A stretch of 64,000 nucleotides of DNA from Sepiola atlantica (GCA_963556195.1 OY744517.1:82479714-82543713), one strand, 5' to 3'. Positions 43,776-56,098 are shown, counted from the first letter of the stretch. Made by a program: numbers and translations. Notes: a model not told the origin generated them from the sequence alone.

Positions 43776-43959
43776 ATTGGTGGTCAGAAGGTTGTTCTTT
43801 AGGAAAAAATAATTTCAAATATAACCATGTTTACCATTTTTGCCTTGAAAGAAAAGTTAAAAATAACATATGCAGACTTAATTTCATTGGTTGGAATGCA
43901 AAAAAAAAACAAAAAACAAATATAGAAATATATATATGTAATAATCACATGAAGAAAAC

Positions 43960-44455
43960 TGTAGCAGTTGCATGGGTGAACTATTTTGTATCGGTCAACG
44001 TGATCGGTGGTGACATGTAATTTGACTTGGCGATTATGTAATCATCGCCTCTTCACCACATGTGCGAATAACACGCCTACATACAACGAGATTCATACGC
44101 GATGAATCATTTGGGCGCGAAAATCAGACCACGTGATGAACAGAACGATTCAGTTCGCAAGTGTTCATCGACAGGACGTATCTTTTCCCGTTCTCTACCT
44201 GACTCGACCCTGACCGGGTGAGATATAAAACTCCAGGATAATACCACTTCATTTAACCGACATGAATAAGCCCATTGTACGAGCTTCATTTTGTTCCTAT
44301 GTTCCCATAAATAAAAGTTCATATCTATTTAGTTATGGAGCCATTATTTATTTCGATGAAGGGTTGTGATTCCTTTTTGCTTATGTAACATTTCTATTTC
44401 AGTCAGATTCGGCCAGACATATTACTCTTCCAAGTAAGTTCGTCATTCTGATTTT
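43960..44455 (+). repeat. LTR-like repeat family S1, copy 1 (best preserved)
   Basis: Starts TGTAGCAGTTGCATGGGTGA. It has GGGTGAGATATAAAACTCC (TATA-like) at about 44216, and AATAAAAGTTC (polyadenylation-like) about 90 bases further on, the order of a U3-R-U5 LTR. Other copies are 30390-30880 (opposite strand) and 25290-25605. Ends without a clear CA and without an obvious target duplication, so the exact 3' boundary is unsure. Confidence 0.65.
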
Positions 44456-44459
44456 CTTC

Positions 44460-45090
44460 CCGATTTAAACTACCAACTCTAAAGGGTTCCCTCAACTATG
44501 AAGTGATACACAATAAGGACAGGGCAATCAGCATAATCATGTATATTTTCAGTAGTTTTAGCCGAGAAGAACTTCATTAAAATAAATATAAAAAACAAAT
44601 TAACTATGAAAAAGAAATAAAATTAAGATAAAATAAGTAAAAAGAAATTAAAAAAAAAAACGAGAAAGAAATGAAGAAAAAGTAAAGATGAAAGTGATTC
44701 TTCTTTTATCTTATCCTTTTTGAAGTCTTTGTGTTGAAAAACTATTGCAACACAAAACTTACACACTACCCTAAAAATATACAACCTCCTCCCAACTCCA
44801 CCCAGGGTTTTCTTAGAAAACTCATAGAATATTTTGATGATAAGAAGAAAAAAATAGAAGATAAAAGATGAGAAAATAATGTGTGTGTTTATGTTTTTTT
44901 TCCTTTTTTTTTGTGTGAGCATTTGCTTTGTGTGTGTTTGTTTGTGTATGTGTGCCTGGTATTTTTTTTCTCTTTCTCCTATGGGACTCATTCCATAAAG
45001 GCTTCTTTTCTCCCATTGAGAGTATTCGTTTTTAACATCTTCAGATGGTAAATGTCCTTTTAAAAAATGGATTAATTTTAACAGAAATCC
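44460..45090. other. AT-rich interval without gene
   Basis: Poly-A and TG-rich runs; no family recognised. Confidence 0.4.
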
Positions 45091-45094
45091 TCCA

Positions 45095-45475
45095 CTCTAT
45101 AATAAAGACCAATATGTATTTATTTATTTATTTATTTATTTATTTATATATATAAATATCCATCCCGTCATGCAAAGTTTGTAACAAACTGCCAGATGAA
45201 ACCATTTCAAGTGTTATGAGAAAGGAAGCAAGCAAATATCAAGTCAGCCCCCTCCATCGTCTGAAATGAAGAAATAAATCCTTCACTCTATTTCCATAGT
45301 GAGACGTTTTTTTTCTTTCTTTTTTTTTTTTTTAACTTTTCAGTTCGAGATGTTTTCTTTCTTCTTTCTTTTTTTAAACCTCATTGATTGAAACGTTATT
45401 TTATGTGAATATAAATAATAGTGCGAACACTGGTGAAGCCTATTTTTTCTGTCATTTTTGATGGAGGATGTTGCC
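45095..45475 (+). repeat. dispersed repeat family X, copy 2
   Basis: Head CTATAATAAAGACCAATATG, a TTTA-repeat, CATCCCGTCATGCAAAGTTT, AACTGCCAGATGAAACCATT, and tail GAACACTGGTGAAGCC and TCATTTTTGATGGAGGAT. The most continuous copy of the family. Confidence 0.65.
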
Positions 45476-45904
45476 TCGTAAATAGTATATACTTCCTCTA
45501 CTAAGAAAATACATGAAATGAACAACAGACACATACAAAGAGACTATTCTACACACGGAAAAACACTATTATACAGTCCATTAACTTATATTCTCACATA
45601 TAATATCTGTTTACAAAGGGAAGGGTCATACACGAAGGTATCAAAATGGTCTCGATTTGGGATTAAAAGAAAATTATTTCAATCATGTGACAGAGTTAAT
45701 GGGTTGTTTGGATGTGTTCCTCATGATTAATGCCATTAATTTTGAATATTTGCTGTCAAAAATAGGAATCATTGAATTTTATTTCGAAAACAAATCTATT
45801 ATTAATGGAGATTTGGTATTTGTCTGAATCCGCAACTATACTATTACTTCTAGTAATTTCAGGCTATTGTGCTATCTTTTAATGCTGAATTCGGTGGTAA
45901 TGTA

Positions 45905-46255
45905 GTATTTTTTCTCTTGTTATGAGACCATCCTCCTAGACATTACCTCCTCCTTTATGGGGAATAGTGTAGTATATGTTCATTCATCATAATACCATTC
46001 TCCGAGGCATTATCTTCTCCTTTCTTTTGGTGTGGGGGGGGGGGGGGTAGTGTAGTATCTGTTCTGTTGTCAATATGCCATCCTCACAGGCATTACCTCC
46101 TCCTTTTGTTAGGGAGTAGTAGTTTAGGATTTTTTCTGTTGTCATAACACCATCCTCTTAGGCATTACCTCCTCCTTTGTGTAGTATCTGTTCTGTTGTC
46201 ATGAGACTATCCTCCAAAGCCTTACCTACTTTTTTTTGGGGGGGGGGGTAGCATA
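45905..46255. repeat. degenerate tandem repeat, ~70-90-bp units
   Basis: Five imperfect units marked by TGTAGTATCTGTTCTGTTGT, then ACCATCCTC and GGCATTACCTCCTCC. Unit length varies because of G runs (up to 15 G near 46040). Confidence 0.75.
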
Positions 46256-46544
46256 CATCAACAAGAAATTGTCACAATCGGCTGTTCATTAGCAAACAAC
46301 AGGTCTAAAAAGGCACAGGGCAGTACACAACAATCAAATTCCACAAAACAATCCCTTCAAATCAGTCGCAGCTACGTTTTTCATCTGCCACCCGCTTCCA
46401 GTTTTTCGGGTAAGGGGCTAGTCTTCAAATGTCATCTACGAAATCATGCAAGGCAAAGAAAGACAGTAATGGTACTGACCACAGTTGAAGACAAAGAGAA
46501 GGCAATAATCAATATATATATATGATTATTTTTATTTACACATT

Positions 46545-46690
46545 TCCAAATATGATCTATGGTTAAGATTGGATTCTAACTCTGCCTGATGAGATCTCAG
46601 TTTATAATAGCTGTTGATTGATAGCATCTACATGCCAGTGTCGCAGATTTTGTACATGTTTGTGTAAATAAAAATAATCATATATAAAAG
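46545..46690. repeat. dispersed repeat R1, copy B
   Basis: Matches 13073-13215 (GGATTCTAACTCTGCCTGAT, GCCAGTGTCGCAGATTTTGT) and likewise ends in AATAAAAATAATCATATATA. Confidence 0.8.
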
Positions 46691-46769
46691 CTCTATTTGA
46701 TATTGAGCACTTTTTATAAACCCGGTTGAAATTCTTTGGATTACTACCCTGTGGATGTTTTATCTGGAT

Positions 46770-46772
<3 letters not shown>

Positions 46773-46831
<59 letters not shown>
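46773..46831. repeat. (TA)n microsatellite
   Basis: About 29 TA units, 80 bases after repeat R1 copy B. Confidence 0.95.
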
Positions 46832-46832
<1 letters not shown>

Positions 46833-47159
46833 AAACTTTGCAACTGGAGGGAGTATATTTTTGCTAGCAAGAATAGGAATATCAAAATATGCATATGAAG
46901 AAGCCTCTATTTTGAAGCACATTGAGCAAAAGAAGAAATAAATGTTTAGTCTTATTTCGTTTTTGTTTTCTTCATCAAAACTTAGACATTGCAGGGCAAT
47001 GTCATAATGGAAATGACATTGCCTTGGATAATAGCGAGTAAGTTTTACTGTGAAAGTCAGAGACACCATTCTTACCAAGTCGAGGATTCACTCTCGACAA
47101 TCAGTCCGACGGAGGTGGGCCATTATGACTGATGGTGGTCTTTTTTCTGTCGGGCTGAA

Positions 47160-47295
47160 GTATGGTTCTGGGTAGTCGTAGGAGGTTCACCCTCCCAGGC
47201 CTTGCTTCCTCTCTTTGGGGTGGAGTTAGTTTATTGCTAACTGCCTGAGGCGCCCCGACAAGGGAATGCCGAAGGGGCTGCCCAGGAGTATTTTA
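47160..47295 (+). repeat. LINE 5'-UTR monomer fragment, interrupted
   Basis: CCCTCCCAGGCCTTGCTTCC, AGTTTATTGCTAACTGCCTG, AGGCGCCCC and GGGGCTGCCCAGGA match the complement of the 3241-4234 monomer. The next part of the monomer (complement of GATGTGACACAAGGTCGG) reappears at 47845-47885 after about 550 bases of foreign sequence. Confidence 0.7.
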
Positions 47296-47339
47296 CAGGG
47301 CCAGTAAAATATTTTTAGGTTAAAAAAAGAAGAAAATAG

Positions 47340-47775
47340 ATTTTTTTTGCTCCCCACCCCGAATTTTTTTTTGTATCCTCCTCCATACATAGAAATATTT
47401 TTAATAAAAAGAAATTAAAAAATTTTTGAACCCCCCCCCCCCCCCCAATTTTTTTTTTCTTACCCTCCATATACATAGAAATATTTTTTTTTTCTTTTTT
47501 AACTGAAAATATTACTATGCATGGGGGAGGGTAAAAAAAATTTTTTTTTGGGGGGGGGGGTATTTTTTTTTAACTGAAAATATTACTATGTATGGGGGAG
47601 GGTAAAAAAAAATTTGGGGCGAGTAAAAATAACTTTTTTTTAAATTAAAAATATTTCAATGTATGGGGAAGGGTAAAGAAAAATGTTTTTGCTTAAAAAT
47701 ATTTCTATTCATGGGGGGGGGGTAAAAAATTGGGGTGGGGTCGAAATTAAAAAAAAATTTTTTTAACTAAAAATA
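47340..47775. repeat. palindromic, G/C-run-rich tandem repeat
   Basis: Units of about 65-90 bases with AAATATT-x-CTATG-x-ATGGGGGAGGGTAAAAA on the right half and the complement (TTACCCTCCATATACATAGA) on the left half, so the array inverts near 47495. It contains C and G runs of 10-16 bases. Probably hard to sequence; the order may contain errors. Confidence 0.65.
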
Positions 47776-47844
47776 TTTTTGGTTCGAAACAAAGAAAATC
47801 AATGTCTACCACTAGTGCACTGGCCCACCAAATCCCTCTTTCCG

Positions 47845-47885
47845 ACCTTGTGTCACATCTTCCTGCGGTGGGATGGAGGTAAACA
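47845..47885 (+). repeat. LINE 5'-UTR monomer fragment, second part
   Basis: TCTTTCCGACCTTGTGTCAC and ATCTTCCTGCGG match, in complement, the start of the monomer as seen at 60.82 kb. Confidence 0.6.
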
Positions 47886-48189
47886 ATCAGTCTTTGGACG
47901 CTTGTTCCATCACGTAGCTATTATTCGTCCAATGTCTCATATGAATCGTGCAGTATTAGGACCGAGAACATCTGATCTCTCGACTGAGATACGTTGAAAT
48001 TAATTCTATTCACAGTTTCTAGTTTGATCTCCGCTCAATGTTCATCATCTGAAATCAAATCGCAGCCCGAAAATATCTGTGTTTTATCTAAACTGTTTTT
48101 TTCTAAAACCTTGAGATATTATTTTTAGTGATTCGGTAGGAGATTTGCGGAGTTTTCTTCAACGTCTGATGCAGCCATGTTGCTTAAAA

Positions 48190-48300
48190 TTGTAAGTCCC
48201 TATTTACTTGCCTCCTCACAGGTCGGTTTTTAATGTGGGGAAAATCCAGCTCCCCAAAAAGGGGCACGATGGATTGGTGTTGGATAATGGCCCTGTTAAA
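48190..48300 (+). repeat. dispersed repeat R2, copy 2
   Basis: GTCCCTATTTACTTGCCTCC, GGTCGGTTTTTAATGTGGGG and AAAATCCAGCTCCCCAAAAA match the complement of 16105-16205. Downstream sequence to 48600 is more GC-rich but unrecognised. Confidence 0.7.
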
Positions 48301-48304
48301 GTGG

Positions 48305-49105
48305 ACGTATGTGTGGGGGATCGTTTGGTTTGGCTTGCACGATTTAGTGCGAGTGAACCCGTACAACCGAGTGCAAAATAGGGCTGTTCTCACAGTCGGA
48401 GTTCACAAACATTGACAGGGCCACCACGTTGATGAGACCTCAGGTCAAGGGTCAAAATGCACCTGCGCATAGGGGCTCTGTGACGTCACGGGCTTTTGTG
48501 TGGGAAACTGTGTTTTGCCAGTCTGGTTTTTGGAAGCAAGCCGAATGGACGATTTCTCTATGTAGTCTTCAAATGATTAGGGGAATTAAATTCCCTAAGA
48601 GAATACAGGCATGAGATTCCTTCTCCCCCCCCCCTCCTCGAATGGCTAAGGACTTAAGCTAGGAATTAACTACGATAAAGTAGTAATTTGAGCTCTCCCT
48701 CAACATTTAGTAAAACATCTCCATGGCCAACAGAAATCTGACGTCTGAAATAAACAAATAAAAATTTTAAAAGATTGTTGCCTCCTGAATCGTGTTGTGA
48801 AGGTTTTGTTTTAGACACAGCGGACGGCGATGTTCACAGCAGTACAGAAGCGAAGAAAGAACTCAACCACTAGACGACATCGAGATGACACCCCTCCACG
48901 CGACGAGGAAGAGAAGGTACGAGAAATTAAAGACTATGCAACATTGGGACAAAAATTTCAATCGCCTCTATCTAGAAGGATTTCTCCTTGACTGACCGAA
49001 AAGGCATTGTCAGTCATCAGAATGCAAAAACCTAAACTGTTACATATTAACGTAGATGTTTTAATCTTGACTTGTAAGAATAGAGGTTTTGTTATCCCCT
49101 ATTCT
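48305..49105. other. interval without recognised gene
   Basis: Includes a C run at 48625-48636. Frames at 48429-48614 have no domain. Confidence 0.4.
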
Positions 49106-49109
49106 TAAT

Positions 49110-49481
49110 TTAAAGAAACGAAACAAAACCTTTTTTACAACAACAAACGAAAGGGGTTTATTCGTATATTTGAGGTTACCTATACCGTTTGGTATAGGTA
49201 GAAAGAAACTTAGGACAGTGTCCGAAAGAAGAAGTTCAAATATCTTCAGGCAAAGATAGCAGCCGCCGTGAGAGTCCAGTGGACGAGGAGGCAGGAAAGA
49301 GGCTGAGGCGATCCTTACTGACGGGGGCCAGGGTAGCGTCTGGTGATCGTCTGCATATCGTAAGGGAGCTCAAGTAGTCTCTTAGGGAACTAATGATATC
49401 AATGCGCCTTGCGAGCTGATTGGCCAAACCAGCTCACAGAGACACTGATACGCATTACAAAGTAAATCTATGACTGCCACA
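49110..49481 (-). repeat. LTR-like repeat family S3, copy 2
   Basis: The minus strand starts TGTGGCAGTCATAGATTTAC and shares GATATCATTAG/GCGCATTGATATCA-type phrases, GCTGGTTTGGCCAATCAGCT, and an AATAAA near the other end (complement of GGTTTATTCG) with 17152-17494. No gag fragment beside this copy. Left boundary approximate. Confidence 0.5.
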
Positions 49482-49619
49482 CTCTCAGCTGGCAACCATT
49501 CCCATCACATTAACCTCTTATCCTCTTGGCTTATGTGCATACTTCAGTGAGCTTCACCACATGCTTGAGAACAAAATCCCACCACGGTCGTGGGCCAATC
49601 TTTCAGCTGTCAAGAGCAG

Positions 49620-49900
49620 GATACCTGTATCAATCTTTATCTTGTCGGCTCATCTCTTTGGTGGTCGTCCTCTTGATCTTTTTCCAACGAAATCTTCTTT
49701 ATATGCGTTCTTTACAAACCATGTTATTCTCTTTTTTTTTTAACAATGTCTTAACCTTTCAAGGGAGCCCTCCGACTCTGTGCACCCTCCACTATCTAAC
49801 ACCAGTATCAACCCTTAATTGGTCAGCCCATCTCTTTGGTGGTCCTCCTCTTGATCCTTCTTCAATGAAATAGTCTTTATATGTTTTCTTTACATAGCTG
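49620..49900 (-). pseudogene. two tandem LINE RT C-terminal fragments (RTE-like)
   Basis: On the minus strand 49895-49795 encodes YVKKTYKDYFIEEGSRGGPP then KRWADQLRVDTG. The block 49720-49625 encodes KNAYKEDFVGKRSRGRPPKR and, after a gap in the motif, KIKIDTG. Both are the GRPPxRW-ADxI motif near the end of RTE-type polymerases. Two copies about 175 bases apart point to tandem duplication or two separate 5'-truncated insertions. Confidence 0.6.
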
Positions 49901-50002
49901 AAGTCTGGTAGCCGGAAAACATGTCTAAACCATATTTTTTGAACAACATTGTTTGATTGTTTTGAAGCATTTTAGAGTGTTGCTTCCTTATATTATTAAA
50001 GG

Positions 50003-50843
50003 GTTCAAGAATATTATGGGATGGCTATACAAACTATTTTTAATTAATAAAACACAGATTCAAGAGTATTATGGGATGGCTATACAAAACTATTTTTAAT
50101 TAATAAAACACAGGTTCAAGAGTATTATGGGATGGCTATACACAACTATTTTTAATTAATAAAACACAGGTTCAAGAGTATTATGGGATGGCTATACAAA
50201 ACTATTTTTAATTAATAAAACACAGGTTCAAGAGTATTATGGGATGGCTATACAAAACTATTTTTAATTAATAAAACACAGGTTCAAGAGTATTATGGGA
50301 TGGCTATACAAAACTATTTTTAATTAATAAAACACAGGTTCAAGAGTATTATGGGATGGCTATACAAAACTATTTTTAATTAATAAAACACAGGTTCAAG
50401 AGTATTATGGGATGGCTATACAAAACTATTTTTAATTAATAAAACACAGGTTCAAGAGTATTATGGGATGGCTATACACAACTATTTTTAATTAATAAAA
50501 CACAGGTTCAAGAGTATTATGGGTTGGCTATACAAAACTATTTTTAATTAATAAAACACAGTTTCAAGAGTATTATGGGATGGCTATACAAAACTATTTT
50601 TAATTAATAAAACACAGGTTCAAGAGTATTATGGGATGGCTATACAAAACTATTTTTAATTAATAAAACACAGGTTCAAGAGTATTATGGGATGGCTATA
50701 CAAAACTATTTTTAATTAATAAAACACAGGTTCAAGAGTATTATGGGATGGCTATACAAAACTATTTTTAATTAATAAAACACAGGTTCAAGAATATTAT
50801 GGGATGGCTATACAAAACTATTTTTAATTAATAAAACACAGGT
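50003..50843. repeat. 56-bp satellite, 15 copies
   Basis: TTCAAGAGTATTATGGGATG begins each unit from 50003, with an exact 56-base step to the fifteenth unit at 50787. Units are almost identical. The first and last alone carry AGAATATT in place of AGAGTATT. The third (50115) and ninth (50451) share a TACACAAC variant. No open frame spans it (units contain TAA). Confidence 0.95.
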
Positions 50844-51190
50844 TGACTGAGGCTCTGTAAAGATATTGCTCAAATGTAACAATTTGGGTTCTTATTATCT
50901 ATCTCTGTACATACACATATGATGTAATAATATATGTTGCAGCCAAAATGCACATATCTTGCAGCTGTTCATATTTCAAGTATATTAAAGAAGGAAACGT
51001 CTTTCGTATTAGTATTTACATCTTGCGACTTATATTCTCTTGTTTACCTTACCAATCTCTAGCACCACCATCAACTCTTATGCGCCACACACAATGGTAA
51101 ATTCCCAACTGATGACATTTTCCCACTTTTCAGAATAGTAAACACCTGCATGAGTGCATTATGTGTCTGTTCAAATATCACACTATCTGC

Positions 51191-51193
<3 letters not shown>

Positions 51194-51247
<54 letters not shown>
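51194..51247. repeat. (TA)n microsatellite
   Basis: About 27 TA units. Confidence 0.95.
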
Positions 51248-51249
<2 letters not shown>

Positions 51250-51250
<1 letters not shown>

Positions 51251-52340
51251 AATATTTGTTATTGTTTATTGTCTATGTACGTATACGTTTCGTCCTTGTT
51301 ATTCTCTTTTTTTTAACAATGTCGTTGAAGGATCTGTTAACGTTAAGTTTATAATATACAATGTTATAATACTTTTGAACATAAGTGTAAATTTTAATAA
51401 CATATAACTACAGGTTATCCAGTGCTCAACCTGTGATCACTAAGCCAAGGGTCACTTGATTTGAGTGACTGCCTTTGACCTAGTTTTAAGTCCATGGCAA
51501 GCTTCGCTCTCATTGGATAATGATAGATTTTTAAAAGTAAGAATTTTAATTTTAAAATGAAAACAGCCGGAAATTTGGGATGAGTAAGATGTAGTCATCA
51601 AATTATGTCATCAAACAAGGTTAACTGACAAATTGTCTGGCAAACAATCAGAACATCTAAATAAAAATGCATATCTAATTCTTTTTCCACCTCAAGATGA
51701 CCAGAGTTAGATGTATATAATGTCGCAATACATTTTTACCTATAATCAGAGATACACACTGTGGATAGTTTTTATGGATTAAAAAAAAATGTTGTCTTTG
51801 TTTTAAGAGGACCCTAAGCATTAGGTATAAACTTTACATTGAACAACATTTCTGTATGGTTAGAGTTATAAGCTAGCTGAAGTTATCTCTTGTCCCAATC
51901 AATAGTTATGCACACATACATTGTTCATATAAACACAGCCCTGTTGTAGAGCTCAAGAATGCAGATAAACAGGTTTGTTGTGGATTTATCAAAACTCAAG
52001 TGCAACACAAAATTGTATAAAAATTCCGAAGCTGACGTGTGATGACTTTTGAAAAATTACATACGTTTTTAATAGTAAGAAATCAGACGAATCTAAGTAA
52101 TAGTGCTATAAACAGGAATATTTGATATTCCAACTTCATCAGTGTAGCTGACTACGTGCTATAAATATATCATTCTCTGTGCACCTGATCACTATAATTT
52201 GTGGGTGTTGTCATTGATAGCACACAAGTGTGTCAGAAAATACCATATATAGAGAGTGAATCTTCCGTAAGCACCAGTACAGGATGAAACCTACAAAGAT
52301 GCGTGCCCCCCCCCCCATCCCAGTTTTGTAAAGATTAATT
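51250..52340. other. AT-rich interval without gene
   Basis: No family or frame recognised; one C run at 52306-52315. Confidence 0.4.
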
Positions 52341-52445
52341 ATTAGCTGTTTTTAGTTCCTTTTAAGCACTGCCAAAATAAAAGGTATTTTCCGTTCATTT
52401 TCAATGTCGTCTACTTATTTCATCTATGAATCTGATGGACATTCT
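52341..52445. repeat. dispersed repeat shared with 14516-14625
   Basis: AGCTGTTTTTAGTTCCTTTT, TCAATGTCGTCTACTTATTT and CTGATGGACATTC pair with the 14.5-kb copy. Confidence 0.5.
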
Positions 52446-53591
52446 ATCTAATTGTTTCGAACATGAAGTCAGATTCACCTTCGATCACAACCAAACTTAA
52501 ATTACAATGAAGATGGATATCCCCTTGCCCCATTCATTTCCATTATAGATGCATACAAAATTCGATCCTGGCAAAACAAGATCAATAAATCTTTAGAACG
52601 TTTGATCAGCATTGATTGTGAAGACCAAACGGTGACCATAGAAATCCAAGCAAACCAAACAGTGTGGCAATATCAGGGGTAGTGATATCTGCTGGTTCGA
52701 CAAGTAATTGGTCATATCTCTTGATCAAATATATTTTTCTGACACAGGAACATGATACTAATCCCAAAGCTGTCAATTCTGCAAATGACTAACCTTCTGC
52801 AACCTGTATGCGGAAACCGTACTAGCTGACTGAAAGAGGGAATTTGGAAGTCTATCGAGGAAAAGTTTTCACTCTGACTCCAAAGGGACCGTTAAAAGTA
52901 AATGTCACGGAATTAAATAAAATTAATTCCACTTGTTGCCTCAGTCAAAAAAAAATCCCGGCTCTTTGCTCGCTCAACGATTTTTCTCCTTTCTCCTCTT
53001 TTCTTTTCCTTCTCTTCATTCTGCTCTTCACAACCTCAAGTTTACAAATAAATTACTGACCACAAATGCGATTTCTGTTACTTCTTTTATTGAATTAAAT
53101 CAGACACATGAACACCAACTCGATCTGCATAACTACACATGGATTTGCTGTCCCGGATGTTAAAATAAAAACAACTAAAATTAAGCCGGTATTCGTAATC
53201 CATCGGGCAGTTCTAAGTCGACCTACAATTCAAACATTTCTTCAACTTTTAAATTGCATGCCAAGCAAAGGCAGGCTCTTTTAATGGCGGGGATGATGCA
53301 AGTCGGGCCACTCCTACAACTCGAGTCTTGGTTCAGGATCATCACGTTTGTCACAATATCATTGGGCAAATGCAATTTTCCTTTATCCATGATAAAGACC
53401 GAAATAGCTTGTTGGTAGTTTTATTTTCATAAATATTTTCTGTTCCTTTTCTCCTCTCCTTTTATTATTTCTTCCTTTCTTTCTTTCACAAACTTTTCAC
53501 TGCAATGCCACTAACTGACTCCATTTTTGAGATTGCCATCTTTCCTTTTTAACTCGCTAACCACTTCCCACAATGCATTTATCTTCCCTTT

Positions 53592-54590
53592 TGTTACGAT
53601 CGAGTGAATTGACTCGATCGGCCACTTAGAGAAAGGGAAGTAGCGAGCAAGCCTCACCCATCTGACTGCTACTAAGAGAGGTGGAAGGCAAGGCACATAC
53701 CGAAGAACAGTGAGCACGATGTGATTGGACCTTCCCTTCCCTTTTCGTCTCTCGCCCGCCTGACTGCTACTAAGAGAAAAGGAAGGCATACGTTAACACC
53801 AGTGACCACAGCGTGCTTCATCTTCTCTCTCACTTTTCATCCCATTCCCCCTCACTTGTTTCAAAAAGTGGCCCGAAAGAGGGATAAGGAAACGATAAAG
53901 AAAGATACAAGTGATCATATCGTATATCGTATAAAATGCTAGTTCCGGGCCACGCACCAGGGCGGGAAATTAAAGGATCTTTGAATAAGAAATCATTTAG
54001 AGAAAATATTTGGAAGCGTTTGCTTGATCCAGAGAAACCACTCTTACGAAAAACTTGGAGTCGCTTGCTACCAAAATTGAAGACGGAATCATCCTTTTCT
54101 GTCTACTAACGTCAGATTTAATAAGGACAAAGTTGAATATTGGAATAGTCCTTCAGCTGAGTAAAGAAACCCCTCTCGTCTCTCTCTCTCTCTCTCAACA
54201 CATATTCACACATTGGCTAAACGAACATTTTTCCATTGTTTTTATATCGACACACACACATCGCATCACATTTCGCTTAAACAATAATACGTCTATCTTC
54301 TATCCTTTAAGAACCACATCCCCGAGATAAAACTTTCTTCAGTTTTATATCTATATATCATTGTCTGTGCTTTTCTTTCACCGTGTATTGTATTTAATGT
54401 TTTTTGCTTATCAGTTCTCGTCCAAAGGACACCTCTTCTAGCCAATAAAACATCGTTAGCTAGACTGACCGAGATGCAAAAACGGCCAAAAATATATCTT
54501 TAGTTACAAATACGAGTCGTGACACCCTTTCATCGAATAAATGTTTCCCTTCTCCCACACTTTTGCTTCTTCAATTCCAGTATGAGACCA
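53592..54590 (+). repeat. LTR-like block with terminal palindrome and duplicated segment (candidate)
   Basis: Begins TGTTA followed by the palindrome CGATCGAGT-GAATTG-ACTCGATCG. A ~100-base segment is duplicated (CTGACTGCTACTAAGAGA at about 53662 and 53761, each preceded by a CTC(A/G)CCC-type phrase). TATA-like CGTATAAAATGC follows at 53929, and AATAAATG at 54536. The order TATA then polyadenylation signal fits an LTR. Second LTR and target duplication not found; a host promoter region is the alternative. Confidence 0.35.
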
Positions 54591-54599
54591 GGGAAAATT

Positions 54600-55620
54600 C
54601 AATTTACTTTTTCATTACAGTGCCTATTAAATATATACAGGAATTACTTGAACAATAGTCAAGTTATCTTCTATGTTTTATACTGGCAATTAACTCTTAA
54701 ATTATGAAGTATAAACAAAAAGGACTCGCTGCACACATGTGCGAAATTCGAAAAACGAGGCTCGTCTTTTTTCTGGCTTGAACTTGGAGCTAGTCGGATG
54801 TGTTACGGCCTAACTCCACATTTTTACATGGTTTTAAACTGCTGACGCCATGTCGTCAGATCTCACTTCTGGTTGCAGTTAGATGGGACTCCTAGACAGC
54901 TAGCCATTTCAACTTGGCACTGGTCGCAGCATTTGTTATCAGCATTTGTTATATGTGTATATATATATGCAAATCAAACCGTTGCTTTATTATTACTATT
55001 TCTTCAACATTGTCGTTTCCCCTTTATATTCCGACCTCGTGTTATCCACAATAACACAACATATTGAAAATGGCACTGCTCATGTGGAAAAGGGGCTCCA
55101 ATACATGTATAAAAAATAAAATGGAATTGCATGTATTCTAATTTTATAACAGTAAAAACATCTGCATTTTGCATGTACTAGCGGACCATTAGTGATCCAA
55201 ATATTCTCTGTTAAAATATAAGTTACACATACATAGAGAAAGAGAAGTACGTTGTGTGAATCTTGGTATTAATTACAAAATTCTCTCTATAATGAAATAT
55301 GAACAGTGTCGTTAGGAAATAAGGTGTATTAACCAAACAGAAAAATTTAGGAATTTCCTCGCTTTTGTACATTTAGTGTATATGAATTTTCATCTTAACC
55401 CTATTAAGGGCATATGATTTCAGTATACTGGCATTTATCATGGAATGTCACTACTTTTGTAAAGGCTATGCCTCAAGACAATGGTAATTTTAAGGTTTTT
55501 TTGAATTTTCTGGAAAACTAAGGTATATGGTAAACTGAAATTAAAATGCCATCAACTAGACACTAGAACCTCTATCTCTGCCAAAAATCAGCTGAATCCA
55601 TCAAATAGTTGATGAGATAC
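54600..55620. other. interval without recognised gene
   Basis: No frame or repeat family recognised. Confidence 0.4.
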
Positions 55621-55634
55621 AGGGTGGCACACAC

Positions 55635-55660
55635 GTACGTACGTACGTACGTACGTACAC
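55635..55660. repeat. (ACGT)n microsatellite
   Basis: About six ACGT units; self-complementary tetranucleotide. Confidence 0.9.
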
Positions 55661-55987
55661 ACGGATAACACAAAATCACTCCTGACCTTTCTGGATCTCT
55701 GGGTTGCCTTGACTAATGATGCTGAAATTCTACACACTTATAGAACCTATCAAATGAAAATTTTGTGCAAAGTTTTAACTAATTTGGTTTATTGGTTTTT
55801 GAGTTATGACTGATCAAAGAAATGAGATTTCTAGCATAAGTCGTTTTTGAAGTCTATTAAGGGATAGAGCGCTATCGTGCCTCCCTTGATTTAAGTGTTG
55901 AATTATAACGATAATTGAATTATCGTTTAATAATAATAATCTATCGTGATAGTGTAAAGCTCAATATATTTAATAGAGCTATTTATT

Positions 55988-56098
55988 TTAGAGGTAAAAG
56001 ATGAGAATAAAGAATTGTAAAGATACAATATTTATTAAAAACATCAAAAGTTCAGAGTAAATTATCTTTACAATTCTTTATTCTCATCTTTTACCTCT

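Noticed and set aside
50003..50843. CRISPR array (regular repeats)
   Set aside because: The 56-bp units are contiguous with no variable spacers, and the DNA is eukaryotic; it is a satellite.
52844..53163. Possible short secreted protein frames
   Set aside because: The hydrophobic stretch comes from a TTC/CTC-rich tract; two frames overlap and neither has conserved features.
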